Program-made: the position numbers and the translations under genes
Notes under the pieces: generated by a model
Told to the model about the DNA's origin: nothing
What the model saw: only the letters and a program-made list of their open reading frames with translations
The model's database searches: none
Part shown: positions 9,217-18,065 of the stretch, piece by piece
How the letters are laid out: each line of letters begins with the position of its first letter
How positions within the stretch are numbered: position 1 is the first letter of the stretch
Assembly (NCBI RefSeq): GCF_000158955.1
Contig: NZ_GG657757.1
Location: forward strand, 2,726,116 to 2,790,115
Length of the DNA stretch: 64,000 bases
Reading direction: 5' to 3'
Source: Streptomyces viridochromogenes DSM 40736
Lineage (GTDB): Bacteria > Actinomycetota > Actinomycetes > Streptomycetales > Streptomycetaceae

Positions 9217-9273
9217 ACCAGGGATACGTTCCGCCGCCCGGATTGGATTGCCTCACCCCCATTCTCCGCCCGC

Positions 9274-9333
9274 GCGATCCCGCGGTCCGCAATCCCTCGG
9301 CCCGCAATCCCGCGGCCTGCAATCCCTCGGCCC
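9274..9333. repeat. Four tandem 15-bp repeats
   Basis: Four consecutive copies of a 15-bp unit resembling GCAATCCCTCGGCCC occupy the divergent intergenic region between the sigma gene and the lipoprotein gene, 47 bp before the lipoprotein start. The two middle-type variants alternate (CTCGG / CGCGG). Confidence 0.8.
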
Positions 9334-9379
9334 GTCAGCTCCGTACCTCTTGCGGGGGGACGATCCGGAGGACCGATTC

Positions 9380-9850
9380 ATGACCATCCCACCCACCCGC
9401 CAACGCGTGCTCCTCGGCGTCGCCGCAGGCGGCCTGACGGCCCTGCTCGCCGCCTGTGGAGGCGGTGGCAACGGCAGCAGCGCCGGTGGCTCCACGACCT
9501 CGCCCCCGCCGAAGTCCACCACCTCGGGGACCCAGGTCACGGCGAAGCTGACCGACTTCCACATCGCGCTCTCGACGGGGAAGTTCCAGCCCGGCCAGTA
9601 CACCTTCACCGCGAAGAACCAGGGCCAGCACGAACACGCCCTGGAGATCGAGGGCCCCGGCGGCGAGAACCGCAGCAAGACGCTGGATCCGGGGCAGTCC
9701 ACGACCCTCACCGTGACGCTGAAGTCCGGCTCGTACAAGGTCTACTGTCCGGTCGACGGCCACAAGGACCTCGGCATGAGGACGACCATCACCGTGGGCG
9801 GCGCCCCGGCATCCTCCGGCAACGACACCTCTCAGAACAATGGCTACTGA
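9380..9850 (+). CDS. Cupredoxin-like lipoprotein
   Basis: ATG 9380 follows GGAGGA. The signal peptide ends in a lipobox, LTALLAAC, followed by a Gly/Ser/Thr-rich spacer. The mature domain of about 115 residues is plastocyanin-like: the N-terminal copper-ligand region is QGQHEHALEI and the C-terminal ligand loop is YCPVDGHKDLGM, giving Cys, His and Met in type-1 copper spacing. It is probably anchored on the outer face of the membrane and may handle copper or transfer electrons. Its stop overlaps the start of the following membrane-protein gene. Confidence 0.87.
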   Translation: MTIPPTRQRVLLGVAAGGLTALLAACGGGGNGSSAGGSTTSPPPKSTTSGTQVTAKLTDFHIALSTGKFQPGQYTFTAKNQGQHEHALEIEGPGGENRSKTLDPGQSTTLTVTLKSGSYKVYCPVDGHKDLGMRTTITVGGAPASSGNDTSQNNGY

Positions 9851-10313
9851 CAAGACGGCCGCCCGGCTCGTCCTGCGTCTGGCCGGCGCGGGCCTGACGG
9901 CGGCGATGGCCGCGATCCATCTGCGCCTGTGGGCCGAGGGCTACCAGGGCCTCGCCGTCATCGGCCCGCTCTTCCTGCTCAACGGAGTCGTCGGCATACT
10001 GCTCGCCGTGGCGCTGCTGGTCACCCCCGTGCGCCGGCTCGGCCCGGTCGCCGCCGTCACCGCCCTGTTCACGGCCGGCACTCTGGGCGCACTGGTCCTG
10101 AGCCTCACCACCGGCCTGTTCGACTTCACCGAGTCGATCGACGCGGAGCTGGTCCGCCCGACCCTGTACGTCGAGACGGCGGGCACGGCCGTCCTGACCG
10201 TCCTGGCGGTGGCCACCCTCGGCCACCGGTCCCACCGCGGGCACCACCACCGACACCACCCTCGACAGGACCGCACGCGCTCCACGCCGGACCACGAGGA
10301 CCTCAGGAAATAG
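9840..10313 (+). CDS. Small integral membrane protein
   Basis: A 157-residue protein overlapping the lipoprotein gene by 11 bp, so the two are co-transcribed. Four hydrophobic helices are visible (for example LRLAGAGLTAAMAAIHLRLW and FLLNGVVGILLAVALLV). The C-terminal tail is His/Arg-rich (RSHRGHHHRHHPRQDR), which could bind metal. The coupling to a cupredoxin and the His-rich tail together suggest a metal-linked membrane function. I do not recognise a named family. Confidence 0.75.
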   Translation: MATDKTAARLVLRLAGAGLTAAMAAIHLRLWAEGYQGLAVIGPLFLLNGVVGILLAVALLVTPVRRLGPVAAVTALFTAGTLGALVLSLTTGLFDFTESIDAELVRPTLYVETAGTAVLTVLAVATLGHRSHRGHHHRHHPRQDRTRSTPDHEDLRK

Positions 10314-10344
10314 CCGATCCTGTACAGCGGCTGTGCTGTGCCCG

Positions 10345-11178
10345 CTACCGCGCCCACTCCTGCGGCACCCGGCCCTCGCGGCTCAGCATCTGGGTCGCCA
10401 GCACCCGCAGAGCCGCCGCGAAGATCGCCGGATTGCGCAGGAACTCCATGTGGATGCCGGGGAACTCCACCCACGGCACACCGATCCGGCGGGCGATCTC
10501 GACGGAGGGCCGCGCGTAGTACGCACCCCGGTCGGCGGCGCCCGCGCCCAGCACGATCGGGAACGGCGCGGCCTTCAGCGCGGCCCCGTCGGGAAGGAAG
10601 CCGGCGAAGCCGGGCCACTCCGTGCCGAACAGGTGGTCCTGGTTCCCCAGGAACCGTTTCCAGAGGTCGTCGGGCCAGCGGTACGTCCCCTCGCCGCGCG
10701 TCGTCGCCGCGAACCGGCGTCCCGCCGCCGAGCCTCCGCCCTCGGCGTACAGCGCGGCCATGTCGTCGAAGAAAGAGCGGTCGGGATCACCGTCGGGCAG
10801 GACGTTCACGGCCGGTGGCTCGTGCGCGACCAGACCGGTCAGCACCCGCGGGTGCGACGCGGCCAGCGTGAGGCCGATGATCGCGCCTGCGCTGTTGCCG
10901 AACACGAGCGCGCGTCCGCCCGCCACGGACTCGATCAGTGCGCGAGCGTCGGCCGCCTGCTGAGCGAGGTCCATCGGTTCGGCGGAGCGGCCCGTGCTGC
11001 GGGAGTTGCCTCGCCGGTCGTAGGTGATCACGGTGAAGGCGTCGGCCAGCTCCTCGGCGACACCCGAGTAGTACCCGGCGTCCCCTCCCGCCCCACTGAT
11101 CATCAGCAGGGCGGGCCCGCTGCCGCGCACTTCGTGGTGGAGCAGCGCTCCGTCGGTCTCGCACACGTCACTGCGCAC
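10345..11178 (-). CDS. Alpha/beta-fold hydrolase
   Basis: GTG 11178 is preceded by GGAGG and begins the conserved domain, so I prefer it to the much longer open frame. The 277-residue protein has oxyanion strand PALLMISGAGG, YDRRGNSRST, nucleophile elbow VFGNSAGAII (Ser) and a C-terminal His in FPGIHMEFL. GNSAG resembles the proline iminopeptidase/esterase branch. It follows the amidohydrolase gene in the same direction with 32 bp between them, suggesting one operon for breakdown of a small ester or amide. Confidence 0.85.
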   Translation of the reverse strand: MRSDVCETDGALLHHEVRGSGPALLMISGAGGDAGYYSGVAEELADAFTVITYDRRGNSRSTGRSAEPMDLAQQAADARALIESVAGGRALVFGNSAGAIIGLTLAASHPRVLTGLVAHEPPAVNVLPDGDPDRSFFDDMAALYAEGGGSAAGRRFAATTRGEGTYRWPDDLWKRFLGNQDHLFGTEWPGFAGFLPDGAALKAAPFPIVLGAGAADRGAYYARPSVEIARRIGVPWVEFPGIHMEFLRNPAIFAAALRVLATQMLSREGRVPQEWAR

Positions 11179-11210
11179 GGCAGGCCTCCGTTCCACGGTG
11201 AAGGGCGGTG

Positions 11211-12149
11211 TCAGGACCGGGCGAGCCGAGGGACGAGGAGTTCGGCGTTGCCCCGGTTGACGGCGTGGAGCTGGCCGGGTTGCCAGTCGGGGTACGTGTC
11301 CAGCCCGCTGTCGAATCCGGTGGCCCAGTCCTCGGGAAGCATGGGGAAGTCGCTGCCGTACAGGACGTGTCCGGGCTCGGCGAAGGCGAGCAGTGAGGGC
11401 AGCGCGGCCGGGCCGGCGGAGATGGCGGTGTCGAAGTAGAAGCGCCGAAGGTCGCTCAGCAGGCCCTCGGGGGTGGAGCCTGGGTGGAGCCGGGCGGCGA
11501 CCGCGAAGCGGTGGGCGGCGTACGGCAGGAAGCCGCCGGCGTGGGGAAGGATCATCTTGATCCGGGGGTATCGTCCCGGCACCCCGTTCAGAGCCAGGTG
11601 GAGGGCCGTGCGGGCGGTGTCGTAGGGGAAGTCCACCAGAGGGCTGGGCAGTCCGGGGACCGGCGCGACCGGCGGCGCGGTGGGGTGGACGACGACGACA
11701 GCGGCGCGGGCGTCCAGCTCGGCCCAGAGCGGTTCGAACGCCGGGTCGCCGAGGTAACGGCCGTGCACGTTGGAGAGGACGATCAGCCCGTCGGCGTTCA
11801 GCTCGTCCAGTGCGTGGGCGGCCTCGTCGAGTGCGGCGTCCACGTCGGGCAGCGGGAGGACGGCGAAGTGACCGAAGCGGTCGGGCCGGTCCTTGACGAC
11901 TTCGGCGGTGCACTCGTTCACGCTCCGGGCGCCCGCGCGGGCACCGGCGGGGTCGTCCGGAGCCGCGACCGGCGCGGGGAAGGACAGCAGACCGGTGGCG
12001 ATCGATCTGCGGTCCATCATCGCGATCGCGCTCTGCACGTCCCACGCGGGAGCGGGCCAGCCGAGGGCCTCGGCCCGCTCGGCCATCGCACGGCTGAGGT
12101 CCGGTGGGATCAGGTGTTGGTGTACGTCGATGCGCGCGGCGTCCGGCAT
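11211..12149 (-). CDS. Amidohydrolase (TIM-barrel metal-dependent hydrolase)
   Basis: 312 residues. The metal ligands of the amidohydrolase-2 family are all present: IDVHQHL near the N-terminus, VVVHPT, ILPHAGG and YGSDFPMLP (the final Asp). The family includes decarboxylases and lactone hydrolases such as ACMSD-type enzymes, so the substrate cannot be named. It is the first gene of a short operon with the downstream alpha/beta hydrolase and is divergent from the P450 gene. Confidence 0.88.
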   Translation of the reverse strand: MPDAARIDVHQHLIPPDLSRAMAERAEALGWPAPAWDVQSAIAMMDRRSIATGLLSFPAPVAAPDDPAGARAGARSVNECTAEVVKDRPDRFGHFAVLPLPDVDAALDEAAHALDELNADGLIVLSNVHGRYLGDPAFEPLWAELDARAAVVVVHPTAPPVAPVPGLPSPLVDFPYDTARTALHLALNGVPGRYPRIKMILPHAGGFLPYAAHRFAVAARLHPGSTPEGLLSDLRRFYFDTAISAGPAALPSLLAFAEPGHVLYGSDFPMLPEDWATGFDSGLDTYPDWQPGQLHAVNRGNAELLVPRLARS

Positions 12150-12426
12150 GTCTGTCCGAGCCTCTCGGGTACGGGGTGCGGTGAGCGAGGCTGCGGTATG
12201 CCAGCCCGTGTCCCGGAGGTACCCCGTGGGGAGGGGCGGCGGAGGTGAACGGCGCGCTCTGGCCCCGGACAGCGGGTGCCGCCCGGCGGGGAATCACCCG
12301 AGCGGGCCAACCCGGGTCGGCGTGGCGAGGAACCCGGCTCCGACGTCCCATATCACCGTGGCACGAGGTATGGCCCGAAAGTTACAATCCGACAGATACA
12401 TTCCGCTGCGGCGCTAGCTTGGGCCG

Positions 12427-13650
12427 ATGCACACCCACGCTTCGCCCGCGTCCCTGCTGTCCGCCCTGAGGCCCCGGACCCAAGAGCGCCTCTACGACTT
12501 CTACAAGGAGCTACGGAGCGCCGACGACCTCTTCTGGGACCCCCGGCTGGATGCCTGGATCGGGACCAGCCATGCAGTGGTCAGCAGCGCCGCCGGCGAC
12601 CCGCGGTTCTCCTCGGTGCGCTATCCCGACATCGAGGCCGTCTCCGAGGAACTACGGCCGCTGGCCCGGGTCCTGAGTCGGCAGATGCTCTACAGCGACG
12701 CCCCTGACCACTCCCGGCTGCGTGCCCTGCTCAGCAGAGCCTTCACCCCCCGGGCAGTAGCGACGCTCCGCGACCGGATCGCCGGGGCTGTCGAGCAGAT
12801 CATCACCCGTGCGGCGCCGACCGGGCGGTTGGACATCGTCGCGGACCTCGCCCGCCCCCTGCCCCTGACCGTCATCTGCGACCTCCTCGATGTGCCGGAA
12901 CAGGACCGACCCGCCTTGTCTTCCTGGTCCGACCCGATCGCCGCGGCCGTCGGTAGTTCCAGGCTCGACGCCGATGACAGCCGTGCCGCCTCGCAGAGCA
13001 TGGCGCGCATGCTCGCCTACCTCCGGGAACTCCTCACCCGCCAGGACTCCCCGCCCGCACCCCACACCCTGCGCGCACTGTTGACCACGCGGGCCGAGAG
13101 TGCCGACCAGGACATGGACGAACTCCTCGCCAACTGCGCCCTGCTTCTGATCGCCGGCCATGAGACCACCACCCACTTCATCGGCAATGCCGCTCTCGCC
13201 CTGCTGCGCCACCCCCAGGCAGCCGACCAACTGCGCCGGCGGACCGACCTGATCCCCGCTGCGGTCGAGGAACTCCTGCGCTACGACAGCCCGGTGCAGC
13301 TGATGCTGCGCCGGGCGCGGCACGACCTGGACCTGGCGGGCCGCTCCATCGCTGCCGGGCAGGTGGTGCTCCTGGTGTGTGGTGCCGCCAACCGAGATCC
13401 GGCCGCTTTCCCCGATCCGGACGTGCTGGACTTCGAACGGCCTGGCGGGCGGCACGTCGCCTTCGGATACGGGCCGCACTTTTGCCTCGGCGCGGCGCTG
13501 GCCCGGCTGGAGGGCGCTGTCGTCCTGGAAGCACTCCTCACCCGGCTTCCCGACCTGAGGCTCGACGGCACGGCGCCTCAGTGGCAGCGCAGCCTCAACT
13601 TCCGCGGGCTCACCCGCCTGAACGTTGCCTTCACCCCCGTCTTCGGGTGA
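12427..13650 (+). CDS. Cytochrome P450 (bacterial CYP)
   Basis: 407 residues, the normal length for soluble class-I P450s. The I-helix oxygen-activation motif AGHETT is near residue 243, the K-helix EELLR near 281, and the haem loop FGYGPHFCLG has the thiolate Cys at about residue 353. No ferredoxin gene adjoins it. ATG 12427 is the only good start close to the conserved N-terminus. The substrate is unknown; the divergent hydrolase operon may belong to the same catabolic or biosynthetic route. Confidence 0.93.
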   Translation: MHTHASPASLLSALRPRTQERLYDFYKELRSADDLFWDPRLDAWIGTSHAVVSSAAGDPRFSSVRYPDIEAVSEELRPLARVLSRQMLYSDAPDHSRLRALLSRAFTPRAVATLRDRIAGAVEQIITRAAPTGRLDIVADLARPLPLTVICDLLDVPEQDRPALSSWSDPIAAAVGSSRLDADDSRAASQSMARMLAYLRELLTRQDSPPAPHTLRALLTTRAESADQDMDELLANCALLLIAGHETTTHFIGNAALALLRHPQAADQLRRRTDLIPAAVEELLRYDSPVQLMLRRARHDLDLAGRSIAAGQVVLLVCGAANRDPAAFPDPDVLDFERPGGRHVAFGYGPHFCLGAALARLEGAVVLEALLTRLPDLRLDGTAPQWQRSLNFRGLTRLNVAFTPVFG

Positions 13651-13719
13651 GCACGGCAGCGCCTCGCAAGCCATGCTGACCGATGGGGCAGCAACGGCAG
13701 ACGCTGGATCCATGAGCGG

Positions 13720-13762
13720 CCCGGGCCGGAATGGAATGTGGAGGTTCACACCCCGGCCCGGG
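13720..13762. terminator. Putative bidirectional terminator between P450 and DUF418 genes
   Basis: A 10-bp perfect stem (CCCGGGCCGG / CCGGCCCGGG) with a 23-nt loop sits between the convergent stops at 13650 and 13765. There is no U tract, as is common in streptomycetes. Confidence 0.5.
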
Positions 13763-13764
13763 TC

Positions 13765-15030
13765 TCATCGGATGTGCTTCGCAGGCCTGGTGGCGGCGTT
13801 GAGCAGGTACTCCAGGGGGCCGCGGCGGAAGAAGCGGGACCAGATCGCGGCGAACAGGATGGCTCCGAGGACGTACATGATCAGGGGCAGCCAGGACTGC
13901 TGGGTGCCGGTTCCGGCGGGTGTGGACAGTGCGGTCTGTGCGAGGAAGTGGCCGACGTAGGCGGTCAGGGACATGGTGCCCACGGCGATGACCGGCTTGG
14001 CCAGGCGGCGCAGTCGCGGCAGTCGGTCCATCGCCACCGTCGCGCCCACGATCACGAGGATCGCGATTCCGACGCTGCCGATGATGTCGAACGTGGTGCC
14101 GCTGTGCGGCCCGGCCGTCAGGAGCGATGACGCCGGCATGTCGGGGAACGACCCTGCGTCAGCGGGCATCGACCCGCTGCCGGTGGGCATCGAACCGGAG
14201 CCACCGGACGACGACGGCCCGTCTTCCGCGAGGCTCCGCAACGCGCCCTTGCCGGCGAGCAGCAGGGACATGCCGTAGGCGGCCGCGGTGAGGGTGGCGC
14301 CGAGCGCGGCCAGGCGCTTCTGGATGGTGCCGCAGGAGAGGTCGAGGCGGCCCAGCGCCATGCCCGCGATCACGAACGACATCCAGGTGAGCGCCGGGTA
14401 GAAACCGGTGAGCAGCAGATCGAGTACGCCGACCTCGCTGAGGTGGCGGAGCGGGTCGTAGGTGTTGATGCTCTGCTGGACCGACGGGGTCAGCAGCGAG
14501 GTGAGGACGAACGCCAGCTGCGGTGCGACGAGGGCGAACGCGGCCGCGATGATCGCGAGGGTCCTGACGCTCAGTCGCACCAGGGGCAGGGCGAGGAGGA
14601 AGTAGACGCCGTAGAAGCCGAGGATGATCACGCCCCCGTACTCCATCGCCATCACGGTGCCCAGCGCCAGCAGGATCACGGCGCGGATCGCGATGCGGGC
14701 CCTCGCCTGCCGGCCCGCCAGGCCGGTCTTGGGCTCGCGGCGGCCGGCGAGCAGCATCAGCGAGAACCCGGCGAGGGTGGCGAACAGGACCGACGAGTGG
14801 CCGTCCGACATGTATCGGATCCAGCTGGCGACGCCATGTGTGGCGGACAGCGGGGGGCCGATGTGCACCACGTACATGCCGAACACCGCCAGCGCGCGGG
14901 CCAGGTCCACCCCGACGAGGCGTCCCATCGAGGGACCGGGAGAGGCCGGGGACCCGGGGGAGGTCTGGGGCGGCGGAGACGAGTTCTCCTGCGGAGCTGA
15001 CGTCTCCTGCGGCGGCTGTGTCTGTGTCAT
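13765..15030 (-). CDS. DUF418-family multi-pass membrane protein
   Basis: 421 residues with a Pro/Ser-rich cytoplasmic N-terminus, then about 10 membrane segments. It begins MGRLVGVDLARALAVFGMYV, the usual acyltransferase-like (HGSNAT/DUF1624) opening, and ends with the DUF418 signature AIWSRFFRRGPLEYLLN. A Gly/Ser/Met-Pro-rich loop (about residues 265-300) interrupts the membrane region. A second copy survives as a C-terminal fragment at 17375-17791, and the upstream DNA of both is similar. The two-component system between the copies is a candidate regulator. Confidence 0.88.
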   Translation of the reverse strand: MTQTQPPQETSAPQENSSPPPQTSPGSPASPGPSMGRLVGVDLARALAVFGMYVVHIGPPLSATHGVASWIRYMSDGHSSVLFATLAGFSLMLLAGRREPKTGLAGRQARARIAIRAVILLALGTVMAMEYGGVIILGFYGVYFLLALPLVRLSVRTLAIIAAAFALVAPQLAFVLTSLLTPSVQQSINTYDPLRHLSEVGVLDLLLTGFYPALTWMSFVIAGMALGRLDLSCGTIQKRLAALGATLTAAAYGMSLLLAGKGALRSLAEDGPSSSGGSGSMPTGSGSMPADAGSFPDMPASSLLTAGPHSGTTFDIIGSVGIAILVIVGATVAMDRLPRLRRLAKPVIAVGTMSLTAYVGHFLAQTALSTPAGTGTQQSWLPLIMYVLGAILFAAIWSRFFRRGPLEYLLNAATRPAKHIR

Positions 15031-15130
15031 ACGGAGAATCTCGCGTGGGCGTCCGGGGGTGGACCATCCGGCAGTCTTCGGGCTCTCCCCCGCCGATCGG
15101 CGGGTATCGCTCTCCCGACTGGCGGAGTCC
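15031..15130 (-). promoter_or_regulatory. Upstream region of the DUF418 gene with a 16-bp palindrome
   Basis: The perfect palindrome CCCGCCGATCGGCGGG at 15089-15104 and the box CTGCCGGATGGTCCA (minus strand, about 15059-15073) lie before the DUF418 start. A similar arrangement (CTGCCGGATAGTCCA at about 17369-17383, preceded by a related GC-rich stretch) precedes the broken copy. Shared upstream DNA suggests a common regulator, perhaps the adjacent NarL-type response regulator; that is inference. Confidence 0.45.
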
Positions 15131-15310
15131 CGTCCTGACCGGTCGGTCCGGCGCGACCGGACAGGCGGTGTTGTTCAGCCACTTGGCGGGGGTGGACCCG
15201 ACAGTTGCCGGATGGGCGCGTTGCGGCCGGGCTTGAAGGCTGGAGGCATGACAGACCGCGCGGCGCAGCACGGTCCAGGGGCGTCGCCGCCCGCTGCCGG
15301 CCGAGGCTCA

Positions 15311-15420
15311 CGTGTGAGCCACGTGAGCCACGTAATTCGCGTGAGCCACGTGAGCCACGTGAGCCCGTGAGCCACCTGAGCCGCGTGAGCCGCGTGAGCC
15401 ACGTGAGCCACGTGAGCCGC
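15311..15420. repeat. 9-bp tandem repeat tract (GTGAGCCAC units)
   Basis: About twelve copies of a 9-bp unit, mostly GTGAGCCAC with variants GTGAGCCGC and CTGAGCCGC, fill the gap between the DUF418 upstream region and the stop of the histidine kinase. The rest of the 15130-15440 interval has no gene that I can support. Confidence 0.85.
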
Positions 15421-15439
15421 AAGCCGACAGAACAGCAGG

Positions 15440-16552
15440 TCAGTCCGCGCTCAGGGGAACCCTCAGGCGGACCCGGTAGCCGCCCTGAGCAGTCGGGCCC
15501 GCGTCCAGGGTGCCGTGCAGGATCTCGGCCCGTTCCCGCAGGCCGACCAAGCCCTGCTGCGAACCGGGCAAGGAGAGGGAGGGGCGCGTGGGAGGGGTGT
15601 TGGTGACGGTCACTCCGATACCGTCCCCGTCCTGCCACAACTCGACGCGAGCGTTGGCGCCGGGGGCGTGCTTGCGGACGTTGGTCAGCGCCTCCTGAAC
15701 CGTGCGGTAAAGGGCGCGTTGGGCGGGTGTGCCCACGGTGGGCGGCAGCTCACCCGTCAGCTCCGTGTAAGTGCCGCTGGATTCCACCAGTTTGCGCAGG
15801 TCGGCCAAGGTGGGCTGCGGGGTCAGCTCGGTGGATCTGCCGCCGGAGGCGCGCAGCAGCGTGACCATGGTGCGCAGCTCGTCGAGGGTGGTGACACTCA
15901 GCGAACGGATCGTGCGGGCGGCCTCCTTGGCGTCCGCGTCCTTGGCGGCGACCTGCAACGCCCCGGCCCGTACGGCGATCAGGCTCACCTGGTGGGAGAC
16001 CACGTCGTGCATCTCGCGGGCCAGCTGGGCGCGTTCACGGGCGAGCACGGCCTGGGCGTGCAGGGTCCGCTCGTGCTCCCTGGCCTCCTCGACCTCGGCC
16101 AGTCGCCGCGCCAGGTCCCGTCGTGCCTGGAGAAGCTGGCCGAAGAGGACCGGGGCGACGCTGGTTGCCAGGCCGTACACGAAGAAGACCAGCGTCATGG
16201 TCCGGTCCGCCTCGGCCAGGGGCCACGGCGTACTGCTCGCGACGGCGGCCAGGACGACGCACACCGCGAGGAGACGGCGGTTGCGGGAGCGTTCGGCCAG
16301 TGTGAACAGCGCCGCGAGCACAGCGACGGCGACATCCTGCATCAGCGCGATGGGCAGGGTGAGCAGGAAGACGCCGAGCGGGAACCTGCGCCGGAACGCC
16401 AACGCGGCGCAGCCGACCGCGGCCAGTGTGACCTCGGGGCGCGTGTGCTCCCACATGTCCACCACCAGCACATCCACGGCCGCCACCGCCACCAGGACGA
16501 TGTCGACGACCGGCGCCGGAACCCGCCGCCACACGGCGCGTGCACGGCTCAT
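15440..16552 (-). CDS. Sensor histidine kinase, NarL/HisKA_3 type
   Basis: 370 residues. Four or five N-terminal membrane helices (VVDIVLVAVAAVDVLVVDMW, FPLGVFLLTLPIALM and others) lead through a coiled coil to the dimerisation/phosphoacceptor helix REMHDVVSHQVSLIAVRAG (His of MHD). The C-terminal ATPase domain has QEALTNVRKHAPGA (N box) and GLVGLRERAEILHG (G box). The start ATG overlaps the stop of the response regulator gene (ATGA), so the regulator is translated first. Confidence 0.92.
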   Translation of the reverse strand: MSRARAVWRRVPAPVVDIVLVAVAAVDVLVVDMWEHTRPEVTLAAVGCAALAFRRRFPLGVFLLTLPIALMQDVAVAVLAALFTLAERSRNRRLLAVCVVLAAVASSTPWPLAEADRTMTLVFFVYGLATSVAPVLFGQLLQARRDLARRLAEVEEAREHERTLHAQAVLARERAQLAREMHDVVSHQVSLIAVRAGALQVAAKDADAKEAARTIRSLSVTTLDELRTMVTLLRASGGRSTELTPQPTLADLRKLVESSGTYTELTGELPPTVGTPAQRALYRTVQEALTNVRKHAPGANARVELWQDGDGIGVTVTNTPPTRPSLSLPGSQQGLVGLRERAEILHGTLDAGPTAQGGYRVRLRVPLSAD

Positions 16553-17244
16553 CGGCCGGCTTCCGACCGCGGGCGCTCGTCGAGCAGCCCGGCCCGCTGG
16601 GCCAGCAGCGCGGCCTGCACCCGGCTCGTCACCCGCAGCTTCGTGAGGATCGCGCTGACGTGGTCCTTCACCGTGCCCGCCCCCAGGTGGATGCGCGCCC
16701 CGATGTCGGCGTTCGACAGTCCCTCCGCCACCAGGACGAGGACGTCGCGCTCCCGCGGGGTGAGCAGCCGGACCCGCGCGGCCTCCTCGTCGACGGCCGC
16801 CTCGGTGCCGGGGTGGCTGTGCAGCAGCGTCCGCGACGCCTTGGGCGACAGCACCACACCGCCCGCGACCAGGGTCCGCACCAGGTGGGCAAGCTGCTCC
16901 GGCTCGGTGTCCTTGAGCAGGAAACCGGCCGCACCGGAGTTGAGCGCGGTCAGGATGTACTCGTCGGCGTCGAACGTGGTCAGCATCGCCACCACCGGCG
17001 GATCCGGCCTCGTGCGCAGCTCGCGCAGGACGGTGAGCCCGTCGACGTCCGGCATCCGGATGTCCAGCAGCACCACGTCCGGCCGCTCCCGCCGGACGGT
17101 CTCCACCGCGTCGCCGCCGCTCGCGGTCGCGACGACCTCGATGTCCTCGGACGCGCCCAGAATGAGTTCGAAGCCCGAGCGGACCAGTGCCTCGTCGTCG
17201 ACCACCACTACCCGGATCACGCGCTCCGCCTCACCTTCATTCAT
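16549..17244 (-). CDS. Response regulator, NarL/LuxR type
   Basis: 231 residues from ATG 17244. The receiver domain has the acidic pair VVVDDE, phosphoacceptor Asp in DVVLLDIRMPDVDG, Thr in VAMLTTFDAD and Lys in GFLLKDTEPEQL. The C-terminal LuxR helix-turn-helix is LTPRERDVLVLVAEGLSNAD followed by GAGTVKDHVSAILTKL. It is the cognate partner of the overlapping histidine kinase. Confidence 0.93.
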   Translation of the reverse strand: MNEGEAERVIRVVVVDDEALVRSGFELILGASEDIEVVATASGGDAVETVRRERPDVVLLDIRMPDVDGLTVLRELRTRPDPPVVAMLTTFDADEYILTALNSGAAGFLLKDTEPEQLAHLVRTLVAGGVVLSPKASRTLLHSHPGTEAAVDEEAARVRLLTPRERDVLVLVAEGLSNADIGARIHLGAGTVKDHVSAILTKLRVTSRVQAALLAQRAGLLDERPRSEAGR

Positions 17245-17303
17245 GCCGTCCGGCCCATGCCGCCTCGACCCTAAAGCCACGTAGAGCTCCTGCGGCTCGG
17301 CGA

Positions 17304-17791
17304 GCGGCAGCTCCAGCCACACGGCGGGGTAGCACCCACCACTCGGCAGGGACACGGCAGCCTTCTGCCGGATAGTCCATGATCGGCCCGAGTTTCCACC
17401 CGACAGCATCGGCATCTTCGGCGACACCCCCGCCGGGATGCTGGCCTCAGCCCCGCACAGCGAGGCGACCCTGTCCATCATGGCCGCCACGGGTGTGGCG
17501 ATCCTGGTGATCACCGCGTGCCTGGCCGCCTCGGACGCCTTCCCCCGGCTGCGCCGCCTGGCGGGGCCCGTCATCGCGGTCGGCTCGATGTCACTGACGG
17601 CGTACGTCTTCCACATCGTCGCCATCTGGCTCCTGGACACCGAGAAATCGGCCGTCCCGCCCCTGCACATCCTGCTCGGCCTCATCGCCTCCGTCACCGT
17701 CCTCGCCACCCTCTGGTCCCGCTTCTTCCGGCGAGGGCCGCTCGAATGGCTGATGGGCCGGGCGACCGGACTGGCCCACCGCATCCGATAA
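17304..17791 (+). pseudogene. Truncated second copy of the DUF418 membrane protein gene, with its promoter region
   Basis: The frame is open from about 17375 and encodes DSIGIFGDTPAGMLASAPHS followed by four membrane helices and the end AHRIR. This matches the last 130 residues of the intact DUF418 protein at 13765-15030 (for example IAVGSMSLTAYV versus IAVGTMSLTAYV, and WSRFFRRGPLEWLM versus WSRFFRRGPLEYLL). The N-terminal two thirds is absent. The DNA just before the fragment (17304-17383) resembles the upstream region of the intact gene, so an internal deletion fused promoter to C-terminus. ATG 17438 could start a 117-residue protein; function is doubtful. Confidence 0.75.
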
Positions 17792-18065
17792 GACGCAGCG
17801 GGGTGGGTCACTTCCCACGGATGCCGTTCCGACGCGGGTTCGGACGTCCTGAGCAGGCCGGGCCCGAACTCGAAGGGGCGGGTGAAGTCCGTGCTCGTGA
17901 GCGTAGGAAGGGTGGCGCTGAGGTGGGAGTAGGTGACCCGATCGGCGGACCTGGGCTGTGTCGCCCGGGCCTTGCCCACCGGGCGGGACCTCGACGCCAC
18001 CACGCCGGCGCGTGCGCTGGGCACATGGTTCGGCCAACCGGCCTGAGCACCGCATTAACAGTCGT

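Noticed and set aside
10345..12351. A 668-codon minus-strand frame covering hydrolase and amidohydrolase
   Set aside because: Only the last 277 codons are the hydrolase. The upstream part overlaps the amidohydrolase in the wrong frame and has no family motifs.
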